Positions 44,374 to 53,500 are shown, counted from the first letter of the stretch. The stretch: DNA of 64,000 nucleotides from Paenibacillus prosopidis (GCF_003337375.1 NZ_QPJD01000008.1:242674-306673), one strand, 5' to 3'. The notes: generated from the letters alone by a model not told the origin. Numbers and translations are program-made.

Positions 44374-45087
44374 ATGAGGTTTATTCGTGAGAAGACGGTT
44401 GTTCAATTGACTTATTTACCGCGCTTGTTTCCAGTGAATTGTTATATCGTTGAGGAGGAGGATGGCTTAACGTTGGTGGATGCCGCGCTCCCGAACAATG
44501 TTAAAGCGATTATCCAGGCTTCCGAACGAATGGGAAAGCAGATTACTCGAATCGTATTAACTCATGCCCATGATGATCATATCGGAGCGCTGGATGGATT
44601 GAAAGAGCTGCTTCCTTCCGTACAGGTATTTATATCGAACAGAGACGCGCGGCTGCTAGCGGGGGACCGTTCGCTTGATCCGAATGAACCGAACGTTCCT
44701 ATTCGCGGGGGCGTGCCAAAGGATAACAAAATTCACACGAAACCGGATGTGCTTCTGCAGGATGGAGACAAGATCGGCTCCTTGCTGGCTGTTGCAGCGC
44801 CCGGACACACGCCTGGATCAATGGCGTTTCTCGACACGAGAAATGACATTTTAATAGCAGGGGACGCTTTTCAAACCCGCGCGGGCGTTGCCGTATCGGG
44901 ACAAATGAAGCTGTTGTTTCCGTTTCCGGCAATGGCTACTTGGGATAAGATGACTAGCCTCGAAACCGCCCGCCGTCTGAGAGACTTAAATCCGTCATTG
45001 TTGGCGATCGGTCACGGGAATATGGTATTGCAGCCAAAGGGCGCGATCGAGCAAGCTATTGGTGAAGCAGAACGGGCGCTGGCTTAA
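44374..45087 (+). CDS. MBL-fold metallo-hydrolase
   Basis: This protein of about 237 residues has the metallo-beta-lactamase motif HxHxDH as THAHDDH (His64, His66, Asp68, His69), a later metal ligand in AAPGHTPGS and LIAGDAF, and His in AIGHGNM. It probably hydrolyses a thioester or lactone-like compound in the cytoplasm. I start at ATG 44374, 9 bases after GAGGAGG; the frame is open to 44302, but that stretch is the promoter and operators. It is cotranscribed with the TetR gene 25 bases downstream, which likely represses it. Confidence 0.88.
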   Translation: MRFIREKTVVQLTYLPRLFPVNCYIVEEEDGLTLVDAALPNNVKAIIQASERMGKQITRIVLTHAHDDHIGALDGLKELLPSVQVFISNRDARLLAGDRSLDPNEPNVPIRGGVPKDNKIHTKPDVLLQDGDKIGSLLAVAAPGHTPGSMAFLDTRNDILIAGDAFQTRAGVAVSGQMKLLFPFPAMATWDKMTSLETARRLRDLNPSLLAIGHGNMVLQPKGAIEQAIGEAERALA

Positions 45088-45112
45088 GAATCATTTTGGA
45101 GGAGAATCATAG

Positions 45113-45673
45113 ATGACACCTAGAAAAGGACTTGATTTGCCGACCATCGTGGAGGCTGCTGCGGAAATCGCTGATACTCATGGTATTGAAGAAGTGACGC
45201 TTGCATCGCTGGCACAAAAGCTTGGTATTCGTTCTCCCTCTCTATATAATCACGTGAATGGATTAACAGGACTGCGGATACAGCTTGCGATTTACGGATT
45301 GAAGAAATTATCCGAAACCATTAACGAAGCGGTTAACGGTAAAACCGGCGACGAGGCGATGCATGCGATTGCCGCTGCCTATATGGCTTTTGCGAGAGCG
45401 CATCCGGGGTTATATGAGTTAACATTGCGCGCTCCCGACGCTCAGGACGAAGAGTATGGAGCAGCCAGCCTGGCGCTGGTGGAGCTTTTGGTGCAGACGC
45501 TTAGCTTTTATCGTCTTGATCGGGAGAGGTCGATTCATGTGGTACGGGGCTTTCGCAGCTACTTGCACGGCTTTGCATCCATCGAGCAGAAAGGCGGTTT
45601 TGGCATGCCCCAATCTGTCGATGAAAGCTTAAAGATTGTATTGCAGACCTACTTAACCGGGCTTCGTTACTGA
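45113..45673 (+). CDS. TetR family transcriptional regulator
   Basis: This 186-residue repressor has an N-terminal HTH (about 8-55, TLASLAQKLGIRSPSLYNHV) and a C-terminal ligand domain of the WHG type (RGFRSYLHGFASIE). TTGGAGGAG precedes the start. It should bind the two palindromes at 44308-44352 and repress its own operon with the MBL hydrolase, released by an unknown small molecule. The convergent ROK kinase is separated by a terminator. Confidence 0.9.
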   Translation: MTPRKGLDLPTIVEAAAEIADTHGIEEVTLASLAQKLGIRSPSLYNHVNGLTGLRIQLAIYGLKKLSETINEAVNGKTGDEAMHAIAAAYMAFARAHPGLYELTLRAPDAQDEEYGAASLALVELLVQTLSFYRLDRERSIHVVRGFRSYLHGFASIEQKGGFGMPQSVDESLKIVLQTYLTGLRY

Positions 45674-45674
45674 A

Positions 45675-45712
45675 GAGAGGCTGGGGGTTACCCTACCCCA
45701 GCCTCTTAAATG
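45675..45712. terminator. Two-way terminator between TetR and ROK genes
   Basis: GAGGCTGGGG (45677-45686) pairs with CCCCAGCCTC (45696-45705) directly after the TetR stop. A short AAG tract precedes it and TTAAAT follows; both convergent genes end within 10 bases. Confidence 0.8.
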
Positions 45713-45715
45713 ATG

Positions 45716-46630
45716 TTAATATGATTGTTGGATTAAAGCGGCTGCACCGATCAGACCAGCATCCTGCTGCAGCTGTGCAGGTACGATTGCTGTTTGTCTG
45801 CCCGAAGGGTTTAGCGCATATTTGGAAACATACGACTGTACGGCTGCAAACAGCGGCTCGCCAACTTGCGATACGCCGCCGCCGATTACGATTTTGTCCG
45901 GATCAAGTATATTGATAAGTGATACACAGCCCATTCCAATATAAGTGAAGACGCGATCAACGAGCTCCGACATTTGCGAATCCCCCTGCGCAGCCAGCTG
46001 AAATGCTTCTTTGGAAGTCACATCCCGTCCAAGCAGCTCCGTCGCTTGCCGGGTAATGGCCGTGCCCGATGCGATCCATTCCCAGCAGCCGGCTTGTCCG
46101 CATGTACATACGCCGCCGGCGGGGTCAACAATCATATGGCCTGCATCACCGGCATTGCCGGTTGAACCTGTGAGCAGCTTGCCATGCAAATAGATTCCGG
46201 CTCCAATGCCTGTGCTTATCGTTATAAAAATAAAATGGTCGGAATCCTGCGCCGCTCCTAGCCATTTCTCGGCGAGGGCAGCAGCGGTAGCATCATTTTC
46301 CATTTTAATAGGCAAAGGCAGTTGTGATTTAAGTGCTTCCACGACAGGGAAATCCCACCAGCTTTTTAAGTTAGGCGGGCAAGTTAGTTTCCCGTTTTGG
46401 GTGTCGAGCGGGCCTGGCGCGCCTACGCCAATTCCTTTCATATCTGAAAATGACAGTCCGTTCTGTTCAGCCAGCTGCTTTACGGCATCGGCGATTCGAG
46501 TAATCATTTCGCCCGGAGAAACCGACAAATCAGTTTTTAACGAGCCTTTGGCAAGCACTCCGCCCTTCTCGTCTACGAAACCGAACGCGACCTTTGTTCC
46601 CCCAATGTCAATTCCTACTGCAATACCCAA
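45716..46630 (-). CDS. ROK family sugar kinase (glucokinase-like)
   Basis: This protein of about 304 residues is a cytoplasmic sugar kinase of the ROK family. The ATP-binding DIGGTKVAFG is at the N-terminus, the sugar-binding ENDATAAALAE and GTGIGAGI follow, and the zinc-site CTCGQAGCWEW with HM upstream is intact. It probably phosphorylates glucose or a related hexose. I start at TTG 46630 with GGAGGG 7 bases upstream; the longer open frame to 46681 would add a non-family N-terminus. There is no HTH, so this is a kinase rather than a NagC-type repressor. Confidence 0.9.
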   Translation of the reverse strand: MGIAVGIDIGGTKVAFGFVDEKGGVLAKGSLKTDLSVSPGEMITRIADAVKQLAEQNGLSFSDMKGIGVGAPGPLDTQNGKLTCPPNLKSWWDFPVVEALKSQLPLPIKMENDATAAALAEKWLGAAQDSDHFIFITISTGIGAGIYLHGKLLTGSTGNAGDAGHMIVDPAGGVCTCGQAGCWEWIASGTAITRQATELLGRDVTSKEAFQLAAQGDSQMSELVDRVFTYIGMGCVSLINILDPDKIVIGGGVSQVGEPLFAAVQSYVSKYALNPSGRQTAIVPAQLQQDAGLIGAAALIQQSY

Positions 46631-46824
46631 GTGTGAACCCTCCAATAGAGAAAAATATATAAAAAAGTCTATCACACTCATGTAAGATAAGGAAGAAGGC
46701 GGCCTGATTGAAGCATATCGCGAGCGGTTAATTTTGCCTTCAACTAAAGCTGTACAAATAATTGCTAGTGTAGTAATATCCTCTCGTAGTTTAGACCAAC
46801 ACAGAGAAGAAGGTATTAGTTGAA

Positions 46825-48066
46825 ATGGAGCCCGAAATGAAATCGAGTCCGCGCATCATGAAGCTTGGGATGCCAATGACTGCAAACGTTTGGAGAAACG
46901 CCCGCATAGATTTTGGGGCATCATGTCTATTTAGTTTATTTAACGTCGTCATGAATCAGTTTTATGTCGCCTTTGCGATCCAGCAGGGGGCGAGCAAATT
47001 GGAGGTCGGCTTATTGACAGCAGCACCGGCTGTCGGACTGCTCTTCTCTCCCTTCTGGGCAACCTGGATCGAGAAAGCGGACAACCCGAGACCGTTTGTC
47101 ATTATCCCAAACGCAATTGGAAGATTGCTGCTGCTGCTGCCAGCTTTGTTTGCTTTCCCATCGGTGTACGTAGCTGCGGCGATTGTATTCCAGCTGTTAA
47201 TGGGTATACAAGCTCCTGCCTATGCATCATTGATCTCACGTATGTACCCTTCTGATCTAAGGGGCAGACTGATGGGCTACGTTCGGGTGGCCATGGGTAT
47301 TATTATGATACCGCTAGCTTATTTTGTCGGGAGCTGGTCGGACGCTTTTGGTCCATCTGGACCGCTGATCGCAGCTTCAATCGCAGGCATGCTGTCCATA
47401 GGATTGTTTAATAAGCTAAAGCTGCCGGAGCAGACAGAGAAAGCTAAGACTGTTGTTCGGAAAACCGGCGGCCGCTTCCCCCTGCAGGAGCAGTGGAAGC
47501 TCGTGAAGGAAAATCGGACACTAGCTGTTTTTCTTGCAGCGACCACGTTTTCAGGCTTCGGCAACATGTTTGCTAATCCGTTGTATCAAATTATTCAAGT
47601 TAATGTTTTGGAATTGTCCAATGTGCAAATTGGATATGCGCGTGTTGCGTATTTTTCGGCTTTGCTTCTGACCTTTCTGATTGCGGGCTGGATGCTCGAT
47701 CGGATAGATATAAAATATACGCTTATGTGCGGTATTGCCGCTTACGCCATAGTGCCAATGTTATATGGACTTTGGGGGAGTTATTCGGCAGTTATTCTGG
47801 GCAACGCCATTCAAGGGATTGGCGAAGCAATCTGGGATATTGGCATACTTGCATTTGTGTTCCGGCTCGCGCCAGGACGGGAGGCGATGGTTTTCGGCCT
47901 TCATTTGATGCTCTTCGGCGTGCGCGGTACGCTCGGTCCGATCATAAGCACATCGCTGTCAACCAGCGTTTCCTTAACAATTTTGCTTGTCGTGGCGTCA
48001 GTGTTCGGCTGGATCGGCACGCTGATGTTCGTGTTAGGCAACCGGAAGAAACAATTAGAATGCTAA
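46825..48066 (+). CDS. MFS transporter
   Basis: This 413-residue membrane protein has about 12 transmembrane helices in the major facilitator pattern. Loop 2-3 is FWATWIEKADNPRP and the RMYPSDLRGRLMGYVRVAMG segment follows helix 4. Helix lengths and charge pattern fit a drug or metabolite exporter. No substrate can be assigned and no regulator is beside it. A weak GAAGG lies before ATG 46825, and ATG 46837 is an alternative. Confidence 0.85.
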   Translation: MEPEMKSSPRIMKLGMPMTANVWRNARIDFGASCLFSLFNVVMNQFYVAFAIQQGASKLEVGLLTAAPAVGLLFSPFWATWIEKADNPRPFVIIPNAIGRLLLLLPALFAFPSVYVAAAIVFQLLMGIQAPAYASLISRMYPSDLRGRLMGYVRVAMGIIMIPLAYFVGSWSDAFGPSGPLIAASIAGMLSIGLFNKLKLPEQTEKAKTVVRKTGGRFPLQEQWKLVKENRTLAVFLAATTFSGFGNMFANPLYQIIQVNVLELSNVQIGYARVAYFSALLLTFLIAGWMLDRIDIKYTLMCGIAAYAIVPMLYGLWGSYSAVILGNAIQGIGEAIWDIGILAFVFRLAPGREAMVFGLHLMLFGVRGTLGPIISTSLSTSVSLTILLVVASVFGWIGTLMFVLGNRKKQLEC

Positions 48067-48150
48067 GGCTTGTTCATCTTTCGTTCATATTGATGCGCTA
48101 GAATGCTATATCGATAAATCGGTTGAACCGCGCCGGAGGGCGGTGAATGA

Positions 48151-48351
48151 ATGAACATGGAAGACATGTTTACAGACGAGACGGTTGAAATTCAAGTGAC
48201 CGAATCGACGAAAATCTTATCGATGACATTTGAGAACGAGCAAATGGTTGAAAAAGAAATTACGCTCGCCGACTTGAAGACGGATGATATTTTATCCGTG
48301 ATGTTGAAGGATGACACGCAGGAAGCGGAGAATATTACACTTCGCACTTGA
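48151..48351 (+). CDS. Small hypothetical protein
   Basis: This 66-residue acidic protein (MNMEDMFTDETVEIQVTEST) has no signal peptide or membrane segment. Its start has CGGAGGGCGG upstream, and a perfect terminator follows at 48361-48395, so it is likely a real gene. I recognise no family. It stands alone between an exporter and a convergent DUF4386 gene. Confidence 0.7.
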   Translation: MNMEDMFTDETVEIQVTESTKILSMTFENEQMVEKEITLADLKTDDILSVMLKDDTQEAENITLRT

Positions 48352-48360
48352 GGTATTTAA

Positions 48361-48395
48361 TAAAATGAGGTGCATAATTGCACCTCATTTTGTTT
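48361..48395. terminator. Two-way terminator
   Basis: AAAATGAGGTGCA and TGCACCTCATTTT form a perfect 13-bp stem over a 4-base loop, between the small gene and the convergent DUF4386 gene. Confidence 0.9.
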
Positions 48396-48427
48396 GAGAG
48401 GCAAGCGTAAAATGGTCCCACCTTGTC

Positions 48428-49102
48428 CTATGACTTTGAATCGATTGCAGATGGATTGAATCCTTTTACGATAAGCCACACTGCCATAAACATTTCCTGC
48501 AAACCAAGTGGCATCAATAAAATAGAAAATGTTGCTCCAAACAAGGCAAATACACCTGTAGCTAAGTAGATGATGCTTCCAATAAAACCCCAACCCGATA
48601 GCCATTTTGGTATTAGTTTTGATTGATATAATAGATAATAAAACATCAAGGCACCAAGGCTGAATATAATCATTGTAATTGAATGAATCTGTTCACCTGC
48701 ATCCCCTAACAGATTACTCATGTTCTGAAAGCTGGTACTGTCAGGAGAAGCTGTATTTACATATTCCTTACTTAATACCACAAGCAATAGCCAACTCATA
48801 GCAGTTGCAATATAGGTAAAGGTCTCAAGAGCTCCCCGGAAAACAACATACCCAAGAGCCAAAGCTTCATTATACTTTTTTAGAATTGGATTGATTATCA
48901 CCGGAACCAATGCAAGTGAAATACCCATGATCAACATAAAGAGTGTTCCTAGTATGACTTGGTTTCCATTTGCTGAAACTTTCGTAAGTAAATCAGTACT
49001 CTCAAGAATCGACCCAGTACATACAACACTAAAGATGCCTGCAACTGTCCCAATTATATATAACAATCCAACAAATCTAGCAATCCTTTTATGATTATTC
49101 AT
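48428..49102 (-). CDS. DUF4386 family membrane protein
   Basis: This 224-residue protein has about six transmembrane segments. The N-terminus RIARFVGLLYIIGTVAGIFSV and the segment ALALGYVVFRGALE are typical of DUF4386, an uncharacterised integral membrane family of Bacillales. It is probably a single-gene unit convergent with the small protein gene. AAAGAAGGAATAG lies before the start. It is more AT-rich than its neighbours, possibly acquired separately. Confidence 0.85.
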   Translation of the reverse strand: MNNHKRIARFVGLLYIIGTVAGIFSVVCTGSILESTDLLTKVSANGNQVILGTLFMLIMGISLALVPVIINPILKKYNEALALGYVVFRGALETFTYIATAMSWLLLVVLSKEYVNTASPDSTSFQNMSNLLGDAGEQIHSITMIIFSLGALMFYYLLYQSKLIPKWLSGWGFIGSIIYLATGVFALFGATFSILLMPLGLQEMFMAVWLIVKGFNPSAIDSKS

Positions 49103-49269
49103 TTTACTATTCCTTCTTTCCCTTTATTTCATTGCTTAAAACGCTGGTCTGAAATGGTCACAACCTTATTTCCTTCAGCTGCTGCTTCCGATTTCATTGT
49201 TTCTTATAAATATGATAATTGCTTAACAATAAATGCAATATTACAAAAATCATAATATTAATATTGAGC

Positions 49270-50464
49270 ATTAATTCGCGAGCGATGACAGGCTTGCTTC
49301 GCAGCAGCGTGAATGAGGCCGATTTGGAGCTGCTTCGCACAATCGGCATCCATTTTAAGTGGCCTTATTTTACTTGCTTGGTTATTAAGCTGGACAAAAA
49401 TTCGGTTGACAGTGAACGCTACAATCGGGCAGACCCATCATTGTTTCAGCTGTATATCCAGCAGCTCGTTCAGGAAGTGCTTAGCCGCAGGGCGAATGGC
49501 TTCTGCTTTGTCATGTCGGAGACGGAAGTCGTTGCTTTGCTTAACATACCGGATCAGCATAAAGCGATGCATGACGTAAAGGAAATAGGAGAGACCATTC
49601 GCAGACAGATTACCTCATTGTCTAACATGACGGTTACCATCGGCATAGGCCCAAGCGGCTGAAGGGGTGCGGTCCATCTCGTATGCCTACAATGAAGCGG
49701 AGATTGCCTTGCTTCACCGGCTCATCGTCGGCGGAGATAAGGTGCTTGAGTACTCGGAGACAGCTCACGATGAACGAATGAAGAGTGAGCTGAAGACATG
49801 GTCGCGGGAGAAGCTGGAACAAGCGATTAACGAGGGCAGGCGCGAGCTGGTGAAGGAGACGGCAAAAACATTCGTGAGTGAGCTTTGCAGTCAAGCGCAA
49901 GCACCGGAATTGGTACACCAGCAGCTCTGCAAGCTTTTGATCCACTATTATGAATGGTCAGGGAAGCTCGGGCTGACAAAGCAGTGGCTGGGCATGAAGG
50001 ATATGAAATCCGTGTTGTTCCACGTATGCTCCATCTCTTCCCGTGAAGAGCTGATGGAGGAGTTCGGGCAGCTGCTTGTCCGGTTGACGGAATGCATCGC
50101 CGAAAGCGCCGTGCAACCCGAACATGACCCGATTGAAAAATCGATCCGCTACATCGAGCTGAATTACTCGAAAACGCTGACGCTCAAAGAGGTGGCGGAT
50201 TCCGTCTATTTGAATGCGGCATATTTCAGCACGCTGTTTAAACAACGGACCGGGAAATCATTTATCGAGCGGCTGACCGAAATTCGAATCGTTGAAGCGA
50301 AGCGGAGAATGGCTCACTCCGACAATAAAATTGCGGTAATAGCGGAGCACACCGGCTTTTCGAATATCCGTCATTTTAACCGCGTGTTCAAAAATGAAAC
50401 AGGAATGTCGCCAAAGGAATACCGTGACCGGTTTCACGGCAGAATGGATGCCACTCAGCTATAA
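49270..50464 (+). pseudogene. AraC family regulator, 5'-truncated and frameshifted
   Basis: Two adjacent frames together match the C-terminal half of a large AraC/YesN-type regulator. The first, to 49662, ends TIGIGPSG and stops; the second continues in the +1 frame with AAEGVRSISYAYNEAEIALLHR and ends in a normal AraC domain (KTLTLKEVADSVYLNAAYF, GMSPKEYRDRF). Removing one base near 49654 would join them. The homology starts abruptly at about RAMTGLLRSS near 49280, so the N-terminal sensor with its transmembrane part is also missing. The HTH is intact, and a GTG with no clear ribosome site at 49667 is the only way to make it. Confidence 0.75.
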
Positions 50465-50479
50465 AATAAACCGTTCATC

Positions 50480-51379
50480 TTAATAGGCGACGTAAACTTG
50501 AATGTCTTGATCGTAGTTGCCGAACTGCTTGCCGAACAAGCTTAAACCGCCGCTGTGGCTTGCTGTTTCCGGTACAGAGATCTTGAATCTGATATCTTCT
50601 CCATAACTAACCGCAAGGTCCTTGACTGTACAATCAGATATACGGATACCGTCGATGTAGGATCCGTCCGCATCGACGGTTATTTGTTTCAACAAGCCAT
50701 GCTGCGTGCCCATCTCCCACCAAACCGGCGTGTAGACGCCCTTCACTGCGCCAAAATCGCCTGGGCATGTCCAAACGCCTAAGCAAATATCATTAATGAA
50801 GAAGGATAGGTCGGATGGCCAGTTCTCGTTATAGTGAGGCGCTTCCGAGCATAGTTCAAGTGAAATGGAAATGCTGCGGACGCTTTGTTTTCCGACTAAA
50901 TAATTCGGTATACGGTATTCAATAAAGCCGCTTGCAAACCATAGGTGGTGCGCTTTAACATGCTCGGGATCAGAGAAGTAGCGCGGGTCGTCGACCATGC
51001 CGATAATTTTCGTGTCGGAGCAAAGGCCGCAGGTCGGCTTCACCTCATACGCGGAATATTGGCCAATCGGTATCGATACGGCATACCGGTTTTGATCGGC
51101 TTGTTTCTTAGCCCGAAACTGCAGCGTTGCAGATTCAAGCGTCAAGTGGCATATTTTCTGGCGTCCTCTCGTGCTAGGAACGCTTTCGGTCGTAATAATG
51201 GCGGCTTCTTCGAGCTTCTGTATATGCTTCGTTACGATAGCTGACGATATGCCAAGCGCTTCGGCAAGGTCTTTGATGTTCATTGGCCGATCATTCAACA
51301 GCTCAATGATTTTAATTCTTGTATCTGACGCAAAGCATTCGAGAAATTTTAAATTACGGCTGTTTACCTCGATATTCAT
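50480..51379 (-). CDS. Winged-helix (ArsR-type) regulator, paralog of the one at 14462
   Basis: This protein of about 299 residues has an ArsR-like HTH at 1-80 (FASDTRIKIIELL, MNIKDLAEALGISSAIVTKHIQKLEE) and the same C-terminal domain as the 14462 regulator: PTCGL, PRYFSDPE, EYRIPNYL, LCSEAPHYNENWPSD, GVWTCPGDFG, and FGNYDQDI at the end. I start at ATG 51379 with GAGGAG 6 bases upstream; the frame also opens at 51394, but that ATG is inside the ribosome site. It is divergent from the GH2 gene at 51542 and probably controls it. Two cysteines near PTCGLCSD could bind metal, though only one is conserved in the paralog. Confidence 0.87.
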   Translation of the reverse strand: MNIEVNSRNLKFLECFASDTRIKIIELLNDRPMNIKDLAEALGISSAIVTKHIQKLEEAAIITTESVPSTRGRQKICHLTLESATLQFRAKKQADQNRYAVSIPIGQYSAYEVKPTCGLCSDTKIIGMVDDPRYFSDPEHVKAHHLWFASGFIEYRIPNYLVGKQSVRSISISLELCSEAPHYNENWPSDLSFFINDICLGVWTCPGDFGAVKGVYTPVWWEMGTQHGLLKQITVDADGSYIDGIRISDCTVKDLAVSYGEDIRFKISVPETASHSGGLSLFGKQFGNYDQDIQVYVAY

Positions 51380-51436
51380 TGTTAAGCTCCTCATTCCGTT
51401 CTTTTTTTCTATTATATAATTTTCAAGTTAACTAGA

Positions 51437-51450
51437 CAACTTTTAAGTTG
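51437..51450. promoter_or_regulatory. Candidate operator 1 of the GH2 locus
   Basis: CAACTTTTAAGTTG carries inverted arms CAACTT/AAGTTG around a 2-base centre. It lies 58 bases ahead of the regulator start, suited to autoregulation, and shares AACTT-NN-AAGTT with the site at 51508. Confidence 0.55.
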
Positions 51451-51476
51451 ACTATTAGGGAGATTTCGTTTAGGAT

Positions 51477-51504
51477 TTGTTTAAATGATGTACTTATTTA
51501 TAAT
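51477..51504 (+). promoter_or_regulatory. Promoter of the GH2 gene
   Basis: A perfect TATAAT (51499-51504) has TTGTTT 16 bases upstream. It is followed at once by operator 2. The -35 box is poor. Confidence 0.55.
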
Positions 51505-51507
51505 GTA

Positions 51508-51523
51508 TTAACTTAAAAGTTAA
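51508..51523. promoter_or_regulatory. Candidate operator 2 of the GH2 locus
   Basis: TTAACTTAAAAGTTAA is a 7-2-7 inverted repeat 3 bases after the -10 box, over the likely transcription start. It has the same arms and spacing as operator 1. Confidence 0.6.
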
Positions 51524-51541
51524 CAAAAAGGAGCTAACAAA

Positions 51542-53305
51542 ATGACAACTCAACTACGCGCTGAATATCCTCGCCCGCAGCATGTAAGGCAATCGTGGAT
51601 AAATTTAAACGGCGAATGGGAATTTGAATTTGACGATGCGGATGTCGGTCAAGGACAAAAATGGCAGCTGGGAGAAAAGGCTTTTTCGCAGCGGATTCAA
51701 GTGCCTTTTGCATTCCAGAGCAAGCTGAGCGGCATTGCCGATCCTGATTTTCACGATAGAGTATGGTACCGTAAGCAAGTGGTATTGCCGGAGGCTTTCA
51801 CTGGAAAACGGATTTTGCTTCATTTTGGAGCGGTAGATTATGAGTCGACTGTCTGGGTTAACGGGCAGCAGGTCGCTTATCATGAGGGCGGTCATACGCC
51901 GTTCTGCGCGGATGTTACCGATACGCTCAAGAGCGGTGATAATACAATCGTCGTCAAAGCGGTGGATTACAGTCAAGACGTTACGCTGCCCCGAGGCAAG
52001 CAATATTGGCTGCATGACTCGGCAAGCATTTTTTATACGCGTACGACGGGCATTTGGCAAACGGTCTGGATGGAAGCGGTTGCGCCTGTCCATTTGGAGA
52101 AGGTGAAGTTTACGCCTCATTTGGATACGAATCAAATTGAAATCGAAGCGTATTTGCAGGGTGATTTGACGAAGTCGGGCATCGCGCTGAAGGTTCATAT
52201 ATCGTTTGAAGGCCAGCCGGTAGTAAGCGATACTTACGCGGTCAAATCAAGTCAGGTTACTCGAATGATCGGGCTGCATGATTTTAACGATCATGGGCTT
52301 GGTCGCTGGTGGTCGCCGGAGAAGCCCAGCTTATACGACGTTCAATTTACGGTTGTGCAGGATGGACAGCCTGTAGACGAAGTATCGAGTTATTTTGGCA
52401 TGCGGAAGGTTTCAATTGAAGGCGGCAAGCTCAGCTTAAATAACCGTCCATATCAAATGAAGCTTGTTCTCGACCAAGGCTACTTCCCGGACGGCAATCT
52501 GACGCCTCCGAGCGATGATGCGATACGGAGGGATGTTGAGCTGACAAAGGAAATGGGATTTAACGGGGCCCGGAAGCATCAGAAAATCGAGGACCCGCGT
52601 TATTTGTACTGGTGCGACAAGCTGGGCTTGCTAGTCTGGGGCGAAGCGCCTAACGCTTACCAATATTCGAGTAAATACGTTCGCCGGTTTACGAAGGAAT
52701 GGCAGGAAGCCGTTGAGCGTGACTATAATCACCCCTGCATCGTTGTCTGGGTACCGCTGAACGAGAGCTGGGGCGTTCCCAATATTCTCATTGATAAGCA
52801 GCAGCAGCAGCATGCGCTGACGATGTATTATTTAACGAAATCGCTTGATCCGACCAGACCGGTCATTTCCAATGACGGCTGGGAGATGGTTGAGACAGAT
52901 CTATACAATATTCATGATTATGAATGGCGCGAGGAAGTACTGGCGCAGCGGTACGGCTCGGTAGAGGCGGCGGTCGCGGCAAGACCGGCAAACCGCGAGC
53001 TTTCGGCGGGCGGTTATGCTTACGATGGGCAGCCAATTCTCGTAACGGAATTTGGCGGTATTGCTTATAAGAAAAGCGAATGGGAAGGCTGGGGCTATTC
53101 CGGTGCGGATAATGACGAGGATTTTGTCGCGAAGGTTGAAGCCGTCATTAAGCCGATTCGTTTATCGAAGGCCGTACAAGGATATTGCTATACCCAGCTT
53201 ACAGATGTGGAGCAGGAAATTAACGGCTTGCTGACTTATGACCGTAATCCTAAGGTGCCGCTGGAAATGATCCGCGCCATTAACGAGGGACGCAGCGTAA
53301 AATAA
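51542..53305 (+). CDS. GH2 family beta-glycosidase (intracellular)
   Basis: This 587-residue GH2 protein has an N-terminal sugar-binding sandwich (about 1-180), an Ig-like domain (about 183-290) and a TIM barrel (about 295-587). The acid/base Glu408 is in VPLNESWG and the nucleophile Glu503 in ILVTEFGG. GH2 includes beta-galactosidase, beta-glucuronidase and beta-mannosidase; the short length fits the compact bacterial type, and specificity cannot be told. There is no signal peptide. AAGGAG precedes the start. It is divergent from and probably controlled by the winged-helix regulator at 50480. It ends at a strong terminator and is a single-gene unit. Confidence 0.92.
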   Translation: MTTQLRAEYPRPQHVRQSWINLNGEWEFEFDDADVGQGQKWQLGEKAFSQRIQVPFAFQSKLSGIADPDFHDRVWYRKQVVLPEAFTGKRILLHFGAVDYESTVWVNGQQVAYHEGGHTPFCADVTDTLKSGDNTIVVKAVDYSQDVTLPRGKQYWLHDSASIFYTRTTGIWQTVWMEAVAPVHLEKVKFTPHLDTNQIEIEAYLQGDLTKSGIALKVHISFEGQPVVSDTYAVKSSQVTRMIGLHDFNDHGLGRWWSPEKPSLYDVQFTVVQDGQPVDEVSSYFGMRKVSIEGGKLSLNNRPYQMKLVLDQGYFPDGNLTPPSDDAIRRDVELTKEMGFNGARKHQKIEDPRYLYWCDKLGLLVWGEAPNAYQYSSKYVRRFTKEWQEAVERDYNHPCIVVWVPLNESWGVPNILIDKQQQQHALTMYYLTKSLDPTRPVISNDGWEMVETDLYNIHDYEWREEVLAQRYGSVEAAVAARPANRELSAGGYAYDGQPILVTEFGGIAYKKSEWEGWGYSGADNDEDFVAKVEAVIKPIRLSKAVQGYCYTQLTDVEQEINGLLTYDRNPKVPLEMIRAINEGRSVK

Positions 53306-53318
53306 AGGCAGATAGAAG

Positions 53319-53361
53319 AACAGGCTATGGCGCGAATAGGCGCCATAGCCTGTCTTTTTTA
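53319..53361 (+). terminator. Terminator of the GH2 gene
   Basis: CAGGCTATGGCG (53321-53332) pairs perfectly with CGCCATAGCCTG (53341-53352), followed by TCTTTTTT. Confidence 0.92.
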
Positions 53362-53450
53362 AAATATAAGAAAGTATAAATTTGAACCTTATACGATGCT
53401 TATATTTCACCGATAAACGAGCCTTACTACCAAGGACGGCACAGAACCGA

Positions 53451-53486
53451 GCTTCGCACAAACGCAGCTAACGGTTCGTGCGAAGC
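53451..53486 (-). other. Hairpin downstream of the small minus-strand gene
   Basis: GCTTCGCAC (53451-53459) pairs with GTGCGAAGC (53478-53486). It is 15 bases past the stop of the gene at 53501 but has no T run on the minus strand, so its role is unclear. Confidence 0.35.
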
Positions 53487-53500
53487 GACAGCCGTTTACG

